From assembly GCA_002408465.1 (NCBI GenBank), contig DHSM01000009.1, positions 1,544 through 7,443 of the forward strand: 5,900 bases of DNA. Reading direction: 5' to 3'. Below the pieces are notes generated by a model. It saw nothing but the letters and a program-made list of their open reading frames with translations. It was not told the origin of the DNA and ran no database searches. The DNA comes from Firmicutes bacterium UBA5286. GTDB lineage: Bacteria; Bacillota; Proteinivoracia; UBA4975. The translations under genes and the position numbers were made by a program. Positions 1-5,900 of this stretch are shown here, piece by piece. Positions within the stretch are counted from its first letter, which is position 1, and the number at the start of each line of letters is the position of its first letter.

Positions 1-1019
1 GCCAGTATGCGCTCTCTGGCTTCCAGCAAGAACTTTTCCCGGATGGCCTTGCCGTATTTGGCTTCCACAGCCAGCCAGCTGATGTATTCCGCCAGTCCTT
101 CCAGGCACCAGCGCTCCCGGGGATGAGAAACTGCCAAATTGTCTTTGAGCCAGTGATGTGCCAAAGACTGGGCCAGCAATTTATATTGACGGACATACCT
201 GTCTTTGCCCGGGTTTTCTTCTTTCAGCTGCTCCAGGGCGCCGGCGCTGATGCTGGTCATGTAGAACGATGAACTGACTAGCGGTTGGGGATTGTCGGTG
301 AGCACAGTGTTCAGGGATGGGAAGGGGGCGGGTCCAAGTTTTTCCGCCAGAAATCCCATCAATTCTTCGCAGTAATTGGCAATTGCCTTGGCCTGGTTGA
401 GGTATTTCCTGGGGTAGGCAACCTCCAGGGGCGGTTCTGTCGGCCTGGCGGTCCTGAGAAAATCCCCGGCGGCCATATGTATTCCCCGGAAGGGAATGTC
501 AGAAGTCCATTGGTTGCATACCCGGGTGCCGGCAGGCTTAACCCCCCTGAATTCTCCCGGTCCCAGCACTCGCATGGATTCATCTGTGATAACATTGAGA
601 GTGCAGGTATAATTTTGGGGCAGGGGCGAAAAGGGATACCAATGGGTGTCCGGAGGAAGTTGCAGTGATCTGCCGCCCTGGTCAGGAACTTCCCAAGAGT
701 AGATAATATTTACGACTATTTTTTCCCCGGCCTCCGCCCGAATGGGCAGCACCGCCGAAAGCAGGTTGAGGCCTGGGCAGGCAGGACTAATTTTTATGGG
801 CAGGGCAATCCCTAAATATTTGATGCGGTCCAAGCTGCAGCTGTCGGCAAGCAAAAAGCAGAGCTTGCGGGTAGGCCGGGCTGCGGCAAGAGCAATGGAT
901 ACATCAGCCTGGATTTTGCGCCTGCGGGGGTTGAGGTTAAGGTCAATGTCATAATGGGCTATAGAATAGGAAAACCTTTTACAGAAGCCGGTAAAGTTAC
1001 GGGCAGTTAACCTGGACAT
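1..1019 (-). CDS. M1-family aminopeptidase-like protein with degenerate zinc site (partial, N-terminal 339 residues)
   Basis: The reading frame is open from ATG 1019 to the left edge, so the C-terminus is missing. An AGGGGG Shine-Dalgarno lies about 7 nt upstream of the ATG. No signal peptide or membrane segment is seen, so the protein is probably cytoplasmic. The first 190 or so residues resemble the M1 N-terminal beta domain: a YDIDLNLNP start, WYP at 127-129 and AAGDFL at 183-188. The catalytic-domain pattern follows, with QSLAHHW at 284-290 and LEGLAEY at 306-312. In M1 enzymes (family knowledge) these read HEXXHxW and NEGxxxY, with the third zinc ligand Glu 23 residues after the first His. 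Here H288 and E307 are kept at exactly that spacing, but the first His is Gln284 and the catalytic Glu is Ser285. The GAMEN substrate motif is also not recognisable; TDNPQPLV (241-248) lies where it would be expected. I infer an inactive or repurposed M1 fold. The family call is fairly confident; the function is unknown. Confidence 0.75.
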   Translation of the reverse strand, partial: MSRLTARNFTGFCKRFSYSIAHYDIDLNLNPRRRKIQADVSIALAAARPTRKLCFLLADSCSLDRIKYLGIALPIKISPACPGLNLLSAVLPIRAEAGEKIVVNIIYSWEVPDQGGRSLQLPPDTHWYPFSPLPQNYTCTLNVITDESMRVLGPGEFRGVKPAGTRVCNQWTSDIPFRGIHMAAGDFLRTARPTEPPLEVAYPRKYLNQAKAIANYCEELMGFLAEKLGPAPFPSLNTVLTDNPQPLVSSSFYMTSISAGALEQLKEENPGKDRYVRQYKLLAQSLAHHWLKDNLAVSHPRERWCLEGLAEYISWLAVEAKYGKAIREKFLLEARERIL

Positions 1020-1107
1020 TAAATCAACCCCCTGATAGAATTTGGATTACTATGGAATACTTCTAGTTAGGCATAGATTTTTCCTGCAAGAATAATGAGG
1101 TGAAATA

Positions 1108-3213
1108 ATGAAAGACAGAATTCTTGAGTTTATGACCAAAAAAGCGTACAAACCCCTGACTCGGGAGGAGCTGATCGCTGCTTTTGAGATTCGCGGCCCT
1201 GGCGAAAAGGAATTTAACCAGCTTTTAGCGGCAATGGAAGCCAAGGGGTTAATAATCCGGACCCGCTGGGGGGGGTATGGAGTGCCCCAGCGCATGAACC
1301 TGGTAGTGGGCCGCATCCAGGGCAATGCCAAGGGCTTTGCCTTTGTCATCCCCGATTTTGATGAACAGGAGGATGTCTACATCGCCCCGGCCGATACCAA
1401 CGGCGCCATGCATAATGACCGGGTAGTGGTCAGGCTCCTAGGCAAAAACAAGGGGGCCAAGTCCGAGGGGGAAGTTATCAGGATTCTTGAGCACTACAAT
1501 ATAACTATAGTGGGCACTTTTGACAAGGGCAAGCAGTTCAGCTTTGTCATCCCTGATGAAACCCGCATCAACTACGATATTCTTGTCAACAAGGAGGATT
1601 ACAGCGGCGCAGTTAACAATGAAAAAGTTGTGGTGGAAATCACCCGCTGGCCCGAAGGCCGCAAGAATCCTGAAGGGCGGATTATCCAACGCCTGGGCAG
1701 CAAGGATGCCCCGGGCACAGACATTCTCTCTATCATCTACCAGCACGGGCTGCCCCTGGAATTCCCCGAAGCAGTACTTAATGAGGCCAAAGCCACTCCC
1801 GAGTACGTTCAGTCCGAGGAGATAAAGGGCCGCACAGATTTTCGCGATCTGGACATTGTCACCATTGACGGGGCTGAAGCCCGGGATCTGGACGATGCCA
1901 TCAATGTCATAAAGACAGATACCGGTTACCGTCTAGGGGTGCACATTGCCGATGTCACTCACTATGTGCGCCCGGGCGCTGCCCTGGATAAGGAGGCGGA
2001 AAACAGGGGCACAAGCGTCTACCTGGTGGACCGGGTCATTCCCATGCTGCCGGAGCAGCTGTCCAATGGCATCTGCAGTCTCAACCCGAAACAGGACCGG
2101 CTGACCACCAGCCTGGTCATGGATATCGATATGTCCGGCAGGATTACCGATTATAAGCTGAGCAAGGGGGTCATTCGCACCAAAGAGCGGATGACCTATG
2201 ATGAGGTCTTCCGCATTCTGCGGGAAGATGACCCGGCCCTGCTGGAGCGATACAGCGACCTGGTTCCCCAGTTCCGGCTGATGGAGGAACTGGCGGAAAT
2301 TCTCAGCAGGAACCGCACCAAGCGGGGTGCAATAGACTTTGACTTTACCGAAACAGAGGTGGAACTGGATGCCCAGGGCAAGCCGGTTGCCATTACTCCC
2401 CGGTCCCGGACAATCGCCGACAAAATCATTGAGGAATTTATGCTGGTTGCCAATGAGACGGTGGCCCGCCACTTTGCCTCTCTTGACAAGCCTTTTGTCT
2501 ACCGCATCCATGAAAAACCCGCCGCCGACAAGATTAAGGAACTCAATGATTTCCTCCACAATTTCGGCTACCATATCAAGGGCAGCCCCGAGGACATCCA
2601 GCCCAAAGCCCTGCAGCAGTTGCTGGAAAAGGCCAGCGCCGAGAGATTTTATCGTCTGGTGAGCACTGTCACCCTGCGCTCATTGCGTCAGGCCCGGTAT
2701 TCTGATCAAAACGCCGGCCACTTTGGCCTAGCGTCAGAATGCTACACTCACTTTACAGCTCCCATCCGCCGCTATCCAGATTTGCTGGTCCATCGCTTCA
2801 TTGCTTATTGGCTGGGGGAACCTGCCCCCAGGGCTTGGAAAGCACAGCTCAAGGACCTGAAAGAACTGGCCGCTCATTGTTCCCGCCGGGAACGGGGGGC
2901 AGAGGAGGCCGACAGGGAATCGGTAGATTTAAAGAAAGTCGAGTACATGGAGGCTCATCTGGGTGAGATCTTCTCCGGCATCATCAGCGGAGTCACTGCC
3001 TTTGGCCTCTTTGTGGAATTGGAGAACAGCGTCGAAGGCCTGGTGCATATCAGCAATATGCATGATGACTACTACCACTATAATGAAAAGCTCTATTCCC
3101 TGGTAGGAGAACGGAAAAAACAAGTGTTCAGGCTGGCGGACCCAGTCACCGTCAAGCTCATCAAAGTCAACAAGGAAGCCAGGACCCTGGATTTCCTCCT
3201 GGTGCAAGAATAA
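1108..3213 (+). CDS. rnr: Ribonuclease R (RNase II/RNB family 3'-5' exoribonuclease)
   Basis: RNase R is a processive, Mg-dependent 3'-5' hydrolytic exoribonuclease that degrades structured RNA, including rRNA and the non-stop mRNAs released by trans-translation. Domains in order: an N-terminal winged-helix segment (about 1-62), cold-shock/OB domain 1 (about 65-125), OB domain 2 (about 132-205), the RNB catalytic domain (about 242-570) and an S1 domain (about 618-700). The active-site signature TIDGAEARDLDDA puts the metal-binding Asp cluster at D254, D260, D262 and D263. The conserved block HFTAPIRRYPDLLVHR (548-563) carries the catalytic-site Arg. The length of 701 aa is short for the family (E. 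coli 813, B. subtilis about 779). The protein ends just after S1 without the lysine-rich tail. The start is set by GAGGTGA at 1097-1103, 4 nt before the ATG. It is divergent from the M1-like gene, with 88 bp between them. I saw no convincing consensus promoter there, although one is expected. Confidence 0.97.
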   Translation: MKDRILEFMTKKAYKPLTREELIAAFEIRGPGEKEFNQLLAAMEAKGLIIRTRWGGYGVPQRMNLVVGRIQGNAKGFAFVIPDFDEQEDVYIAPADTNGAMHNDRVVVRLLGKNKGAKSEGEVIRILEHYNITIVGTFDKGKQFSFVIPDETRINYDILVNKEDYSGAVNNEKVVVEITRWPEGRKNPEGRIIQRLGSKDAPGTDILSIIYQHGLPLEFPEAVLNEAKATPEYVQSEEIKGRTDFRDLDIVTIDGAEARDLDDAINVIKTDTGYRLGVHIADVTHYVRPGAALDKEAENRGTSVYLVDRVIPMLPEQLSNGICSLNPKQDRLTTSLVMDIDMSGRITDYKLSKGVIRTKERMTYDEVFRILREDDPALLERYSDLVPQFRLMEELAEILSRNRTKRGAIDFDFTETEVELDAQGKPVAITPRSRTIADKIIEEFMLVANETVARHFASLDKPFVYRIHEKPAADKIKELNDFLHNFGYHIKGSPEDIQPKALQQLLEKASAERFYRLVSTVTLRSLRQARYSDQNAGHFGLASECYTHFTAPIRRYPDLLVHRFIAYWLGEPAPRAWKAQLKDLKELAAHCSRRERGAEEADRESVDLKKVEYMEAHLGEIFSGIISGVTAFGLFVELENSVEGLVHISNMHDDYYHYNEKLYSLVGERKKQVFRLADPVTVKLIKVNKEARTLDFLLVQE

Positions 3214-3240
3214 GCGGCCTCAGGGCCGCTTATTCCTAGG
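3209..3240 (+). terminator. Intrinsic terminator of rnr, overlapping its stop codon
   Basis: A perfect 11-bp stem pairs 3209-3219 with 3224-3234 around a TCAG tetraloop. The inner six pairs are all G-C. The 3' arm ends in TTATT followed by CC, so the U-tract is modest. The rnr stop codon TAA (3211-3213) lies inside the 5' arm, so a terminating ribosome would cover that arm. The structure is unmistakable; how efficiently it terminates is uncertain because the U-tract is weak. Confidence 0.75.
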
Positions 3241-3341
3241 GGAGGAAAGCCTTTTTCGCTTTTGATCAGGCAGCCGGCAGCAAAGCCAGTTGCCTTATTA
3301 ATAATTGCGCAGACAATGGTCCGTTTCCGGGGGTAGCCCCG

Positions 3342-3370
3342 TTGACCGGCAGCGGCGGGTATGATAAAAT
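3342..3370 (+). promoter_or_regulatory. Sigma-A type promoter of smpB with extended -10
   Basis: The -35 box TTGACC (3342-3347) is followed by a 17-bp spacer and the -10 box TAAAAT (3365-3370). A TG one base before the -10 (3362-3363) makes it an extended -10. The predicted transcription start near 3377 gives a leader of about 68 nt before smpB. It lies downstream of the rnr terminator, so smpB can be expressed independently of rnr. The remaining gap sequence between the terminator and this promoter (3241-3341) shows no gene; it holds only a short GC hairpin at 3328-3341. Confidence 0.75.
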
Positions 3371-3393
3371 GTCGATACTTATATAAAGACAGT

Positions 3394-3421
3394 GACACAC
3401 GGCCCCCGCTTACCGTGTGTC
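3394..3421 (+). promoter_or_regulatory. Stem-loop in the smpB 5' leader
   Basis: A perfect 9-bp stem pairs GACACACGG (3394-3402) with CCGTGTGTC (3413-3421) around a 10-nt C-rich loop. It lies wholly inside the predicted leader and ends 10 nt before the Shine-Dalgarno GAGGAG (3432-3437). No U-run follows, so it does not look like an attenuator terminator. It could stabilise the mRNA or modulate ribosome access. It does not match any riboswitch class that I recognise. Confidence 0.6.
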
Positions 3422-3444
3422 TCACAATTTTGAGGAGAATCATT

Positions 3445-3909
3445 ATGGACGAAATCAAGGTAATTGCAGAAAACCGCAAAGCCCGCCATGAATATCATAT
3501 TGAAGATGTAATTGAGGCCGGTCTCGTCCTGCAGGGCACCGAGGTCAAATCCATCCGCGGCCGCCGGGTCTATTTAAAGGACAGCTTTGCCAAGGTGGAA
3601 AACAATGAGGTTTTTTTATACGGCATGCATATCAGTCCTTATGAACAGGGCAACCGGTTTAACCACGATCCCCTGCGGGTGCGCAAGCTCCTCTTGAACC
3701 GCAGCGAAATTCGCCGCCTCATCGGCATTACCCGGGAAAAGGGCATGGCCCTGATTCCCTTGCGCATGTATTTCCGCCGGGGCCGGGTCAAGCTGGAACT
3801 GGCGGTGGCCCGGGGCAAAAAGCTCTATGACAAGCGCCAGGACCTGGCGGAACGCACCGCCCAAAGAGATATCGAGCGGGCCTTCCGGGAAAGACATAAA
3901 GGCGAATAA
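3445..3909 (+). CDS. smpB: SsrA-binding protein SmpB
   Basis: SmpB binds tmRNA (ssrA RNA), mimics the codon-anticodon part of a tRNA in the ribosomal A site, and is essential for rescue of stalled ribosomes and tagging of their peptides. The 154-aa length is typical. Family hallmarks are NRKARHEY (10-17) at the start of the OB-like barrel, LQGTEVKSIR (29-38), the HISPYEQGN turn (62-70), and GKKLYDKR (124-131) leading into the basic C-terminal tail, rich in Arg and Lys, that inserts into the mRNA channel. The start at 3445 is chosen because GAGGAG (3432-3437) sits 7 nt upstream and the protein then begins as its homologues do. An in-frame ATG at 3361 lies inside the promoter -10 and would add 28 unrelated residues. 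It follows rnr, whose product also acts in trans-translation, but has its own promoter. All expected motifs are intact. Confidence 0.97.
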   Translation: MDEIKVIAENRKARHEYHIEDVIEAGLVLQGTEVKSIRGRRVYLKDSFAKVENNEVFLYGMHISPYEQGNRFNHDPLRVRKLLLNRSEIRRLIGITREKGMALIPLRMYFRRGRVKLELAVARGKKLYDKRQDLAERTAQRDIERAFRERHKGE

Positions 3910-3916
3910 CGGCAAA

Positions 3917-3952
3917 AAGCAATCCCATGGTTAGAGGACCATGGGATTGCTT
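3917..3952. terminator. Bidirectional intrinsic terminator between convergent smpB and the DUF1287 gene
   Basis: A perfect 15-bp stem pairs 3917-3931 with 3938-3952 around a 6-nt loop (TAGAGG). On the plus strand it starts just after the smpB stop and is followed by TTAATTT. On the minus strand the stem is followed by a run of five T, the better U-tract. The outermost bases of the stem overlap the stop codon of the minus-strand gene (3951-3953). It should end transcription from both sides. Confidence 0.88.
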
Positions 3953-4643
3953 AATTTGACCCGCCGAGAATAAAGCGAAAATGGCCGGTGATGGTATGCC
4001 GTGTCAGGGCATCTTCTTCTTTGACGGGCTGGCGGCCGTTATGGAGAATATAGGGCAGGCCCCGCCTGTTTCTCTTGTCAGAGATGATGGCAATATGTCC
4101 AGGCTTAAAAGTGACAATATCTCCAGGCTGCCACTGCTCAATCTCATAGGGATCGAGAGTGAGGGAAAGGGTGTTCCGCTCAAAGAATACCTTGAGATTG
4201 TTGACCCGGCGAAAATCAATATTGGAATCCGGTGTTCCCTTGGTGCCTGGGTAAGCCTCCTCACAGGCAGCGATGTCTGCGTCCAGTAAATCCCTAAGGG
4301 AATAGCCGGCATTGGCCAGGGCCCGCCAGATCATGTCTGTGCACACGCCTATGTCTTCCGGGGGATAGCCGCCGGCATAATAGGCGTTGACATACTTAGG
4401 CCTTTTCTTGGCCTCCGCCCGCGCCCCCAGCAAGATGTCGGTATAATCGTCGATGCCGTCGCCATCATAATCCACATCGCTGAGTACTCTCTCAATGCCA
4501 AAGTCCTTGGCGGAAAAAGATCTTTGGGGCAGCAGGTTCCAATAGGCCAGGAATTTTAGCCCGGCAATGAGCCCTGCGGCCAATATGAACAGACCCAGCG
4601 CCAACAGACCTTTGGTTATCTTTGTCCTAATCAGTTGCTGCAT
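3951..4643 (-). CDS. Membrane-anchored DUF1287 (YijF-like) protein
   Basis: This 230-aa protein has a basic N-terminus (R6, K8, K11) and one hydrophobic segment at about 12-36. It is therefore probably anchored with the rest outside the cell. The body matches DUF1287: GVCTDMIWRA (99-108), NIDFRRVNNL (141-150), WQPGDIV (171-177), GHIAIIS (182-188), a HNG at 201-203 and TGHFRF (219-224). C101 and H183 are the likely catalytic pair, an arrangement recalling NlpC/P60-type cysteine hydrolases (inference; the family's biochemical role is not established). Before the domain, D58-x-D60-x-D62-G63 with D65, D66 and D69 looks like an EF-hand or dockerin-type calcium loop. The start is set by GGGAGGTGA, 4-5 nt upstream and lying within the end of the transporter gene. 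The two genes overlap by 13 nt, which implies translational coupling. A cell-wall substrate is possible but unproven. Confidence 0.85.
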   Translation of the reverse strand: MQQLIRTKITKGLLALGLFILAAGLIAGLKFLAYWNLLPQRSFSAKDFGIERVLSDVDYDGDGIDDYTDILLGARAEAKKRPKYVNAYYAGGYPPEDIGVCTDMIWRALANAGYSLRDLLDADIAACEEAYPGTKGTPDSNIDFRRVNNLKVFFERNTLSLTLDPYEIEQWQPGDIVTFKPGHIAIISDKRNRRGLPYILHNGRQPVKEEDALTRHTITGHFRFILGGSN

Positions 4644-5557
4644 GATTTCACCTCCCCCAGTCCAGCGTTAGTCTGGGCAAAGCGGTTGGTTCCCCAGACG
4701 CCTGCAAGGATGATCAAGGCGCCAACAGCCTGATACCAGGCAATGGTTTCCTTAAGAAATGTCACCCCGGCAAAGATTGCAATCAGGGTGGTCAAGTTGG
4801 AGAAGACTGCGCCCTGGGCGGCGGGAAGCTTCGACAAAGTAAAATTGATCAAAAAGAAGGCTGTGACCGAGGAGAGAATGCCTAAAAATAAGACAGCAGG
4901 CCAGATCGCCGGCAGCGGCCGGAAATATTGGGATAAGGCGCCTGCAGCGGTATGCTGAATCAGGGCAATTCCATTGAAGAAAACTGCGCCTATAACCATC
5001 ATCACCCAAGTGGTCTGCAGGGGCGAGAAGCGCTGGCCGGCTTTGCGGGAGGCAATGTTGTAGCAGGCTGCCGCCAGTACCGCTCCCAGCAGCAACAGGG
5101 TGCCCAGTTTGTTTGCCTCCAGCTGCCCCTGATTCTGCATGGCCATGATGAAGATGACCCCGCCTACTGAGGCCAGGATAAAGGGGTATTGCAGGGGCCG
5201 GGGGCGTTCTTTCAGCACCACTGCCGCCAGAATGGTTACAAAGATGGGAATCGCCGCTATCATCATGCCTCCCTGGGATGATGAAGTTAGCTGCACCCCA
5301 AGGGTTTCAAAGGGAAAATAAAGAATGGGCTGAAAAAAGGCCAGTGGAAGCAGGGCCTTGAACTGAGGCCAGGTGACCTTAATTGTGACTATACCCAGCA
5401 GCCTCAGCAGAATCAGGGTGAGGACAGCGGCGGCAAACCGCAGGCCCAGCAAGTGAAAGGGAGCAATATATTCCAATGCTCCTCGGGTAAACATAAAGGA
5501 GAAGCCAAAAATTGTTGCGTAACCAAGTCCGGCGAAATAGGGCAGATATTTGCGCAT
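4631..5557 (-). CDS. EamA/DMT-superfamily (drug/metabolite) transporter
   Basis: This 308-aa polytopic membrane protein has about ten hydrophobic segments arranged as two EamA repeats (about 6-138 and 151-291). Each repeat ends with the usual helix plus Glu pattern: AAIPIFVTILAAVVLKE (101-117) and LIAIFAGVTFLKE (258-270) followed by a GALIILAGV helix. DMT proteins of this type are secondary carriers exporting or importing small metabolites; the substrate cannot be read from sequence. The start at 5557 is preferred over the ATG three codons earlier (5566). GAGAGG (5567-5572) directly abuts the earlier ATG, too close to use, but sits 9 nt from the chosen one. It is the first gene of a two-gene operon with the DUF1287 gene, probably driven by the promoter at 5590-5618. 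Family call is secure; the specific role is unknown. Confidence 0.92.
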   Translation of the reverse strand: MRKYLPYFAGLGYATIFGFSFMFTRGALEYIAPFHLLGLRFAAAVLTLILLRLLGIVTIKVTWPQFKALLPLAFFQPILYFPFETLGVQLTSSSQGGMMIAAIPIFVTILAAVVLKERPRPLQYPFILASVGGVIFIMAMQNQGQLEANKLGTLLLLGAVLAAACYNIASRKAGQRFSPLQTTWVMMVIGAVFFNGIALIQHTAAGALSQYFRPLPAIWPAVLFLGILSSVTAFFLINFTLSKLPAAQGAVFSNLTTLIAIFAGVTFLKETIAWYQAVGALIILAGVWGTNRFAQTNAGLGEVKSCSN

Positions 5558-5566
5558 AGAAGTCAT

Positions 5567-5572
5567 CCTCTC
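5567..5572 (-). promoter_or_regulatory. Shine-Dalgarno deciding the transporter start
   Basis: GAGAGG on the minus strand ends immediately before the ATG at 5566 and 9 nt before the ATG at 5557. Only the second is at a usable distance. A further AGAGG upstream is about 15 nt from the first ATG, which is too far. Confidence 0.6.
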
Positions 5573-5589
5573 AAGTGAAGTCCTCTTTG

Positions 5590-5618
5590 AGTATGCCTGA
5601 AACTAACAGGCAAATCAA
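5590..5618 (-). promoter_or_regulatory. Probable sigma-A promoter of the transporter-DUF1287 operon
   Basis: On the minus strand TTGATT (5618-5613) is followed by a 17-bp spacer and CATACT (5595-5590). Each box matches the consensus at 4 of 6 positions with ideal spacing. The leader before the ATG at 5557 would be only about 25 nt. Confidence 0.5.
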
Positions 5619-5661
5619 GGCTGACTTTACTAAAGAACAGGCTGCGGATCGGCTTTTAAAA

Positions 5662-5670
5662 TGGTATAAT
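5662..5670 (+). promoter_or_regulatory. Extended -10 promoter of the right-edge gene
   Basis: TGGTATAAT carries a perfect TATAAT (5665-5670) preceded by TG with one base between, the extended -10 form. No recognisable -35 box lies 16-18 bp upstream (CTGCGG region), which is tolerated in extended -10 promoters. The start codon of the next gene is 34 nt downstream. Confidence 0.65.
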
Positions 5671-5703
5671 TATCGGCGAAAGGCTACTACAGGGGGAATA
5701 TAG

Positions 5704-5900
5704 ATGAAAATAGATTTCGCTGAATTAGCTGCACTGCTCAAGGAGGATCCCGTCATTACCTATAAGATGCAGTATCAGCTCTTCCACTCGCCCAGAGCAA
5801 AAAAAGATATCAGGCTGTGGTTTGCGGACGGAGCCGCCATGATGCTGGACCACAGTCTACATATGTACGGCAATGAGCAGGCCCTCGACCGATTTCTCAA
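5704..5900 (+). CDS. Unrecognised protein, N-terminal fragment (65 residues visible)
   Basis: The frame is open from ATG 5704 to the right edge. An AGGGGGA Shine-Dalgarno (5691-5697) sits about 6-7 nt upstream and the extended -10 TATAAT lies further up, so this is a real gene start. The visible part, beginning MKIDFAELAALLKEDP, is mixed polar and hydrophobic with no signal peptide or membrane segment, so the protein is probably cytoplasmic. I do not recognise a family in 65 residues. It is divergent from the transporter gene and shares their 146-bp intergenic region. Confidence 0.75.
   Translation, partial: MKIDFAELAALLKEDPVITYKMQYQLFHSPRAKKDIRLWFADGAAMMLDHSLHMYGNEQALDRFL

Noticed and set aside
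285..668. Plus-strand open frame of 127 codons
   Set aside because: It is antisense to the M1-like gene, whose minus-strand frame carries family motifs throughout. It has no family features of its own.
1042..1079. Possible rnr promoter (TTGGAT with a downstream TAG-rich hexamer)
   Set aside because: No -10 with more than weak similarity lies at 16-18 bp spacing, so it was not called as a feature.
1933..2574. Minus-strand open frame of 213 codons
   Set aside because: It lies fully antisense to the RNB catalytic domain of rnr. Its length reflects the codon composition of rnr, and no recognisable protein appears.
3328..3341. Short GC hairpin (CGGGG/CCCCG) just before the smpB -35 box
   Set aside because: It has only 5 bp, no T-run and no clear operator symmetry with the promoter, so it may well be chance in a GC-rich stretch.
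3361..3444. Upstream in-frame ATG extending SmpB by 28 residues
   Set aside because: The ATG lies within the -10 box of the predicted promoter, has no Shine-Dalgarno, and the extension does not resemble SmpB. The ATG at 3445 has an ideal GAGGAG.
3951..5566. Plus-strand open frames at 3981-4289, 4743-4958, 4952-5170 and 5139-5321
   Set aside because: All are antisense shadows of the DUF1287 and transporter genes and lack family motifs.

Overview
The window looks like part of the chromosome of a Bacillota (Clostridia-grade) bacterium. The reasons are strong purine-rich Shine-Dalgarno sites before every gene, sigma-A type promoters, intrinsic terminators, the rnr-smpB pair, and a DUF1287 protein of the long, membrane-anchored type. 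The genus cannot be named from this sequence. No mobile element, CRISPR array, tRNA or rRNA gene was found. Coding density is high and most of the region is ordinary core genome.

Layout. (1) On the minus strand, running off the left edge, is the N-terminal part of an M1-type (gluzincin) aminopeptidase-like protein. Its zinc site is degenerate: QSLAH stands where HEXXH is expected, while the third-ligand Glu is kept at the right distance. (2) Divergently on the plus strand is rnr (RNase R), ending in an intrinsic terminator whose stem contains the stop codon. (3) After a 231-bp gap with its own extended -10 promoter and a leader hairpin comes smpB. (4) A long bidirectional terminator separates smpB from a convergent minus-strand operon, in which an EamA/DMT transporter gene overlaps a membrane-anchored DUF1287 gene by 13 nt. 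(5) At the right edge, divergent from the transporter, is the start of an unrecognised plus-strand gene behind a perfect TATAAT box.

How the genes work together. RNase R and SmpB both serve trans-translation: SmpB brings tmRNA to stalled ribosomes and RNase R degrades the non-stop mRNA. Their adjacency is a known bacterial arrangement, but here they appear to be separate or only partly coupled transcription units. The transporter and the DUF1287 protein are translationally coupled and probably act together at the cell envelope; their substrate is unknown. The most unusual item is the M1-like protein with two catalytic-site substitutions, which suggests a pseudo-peptidase.
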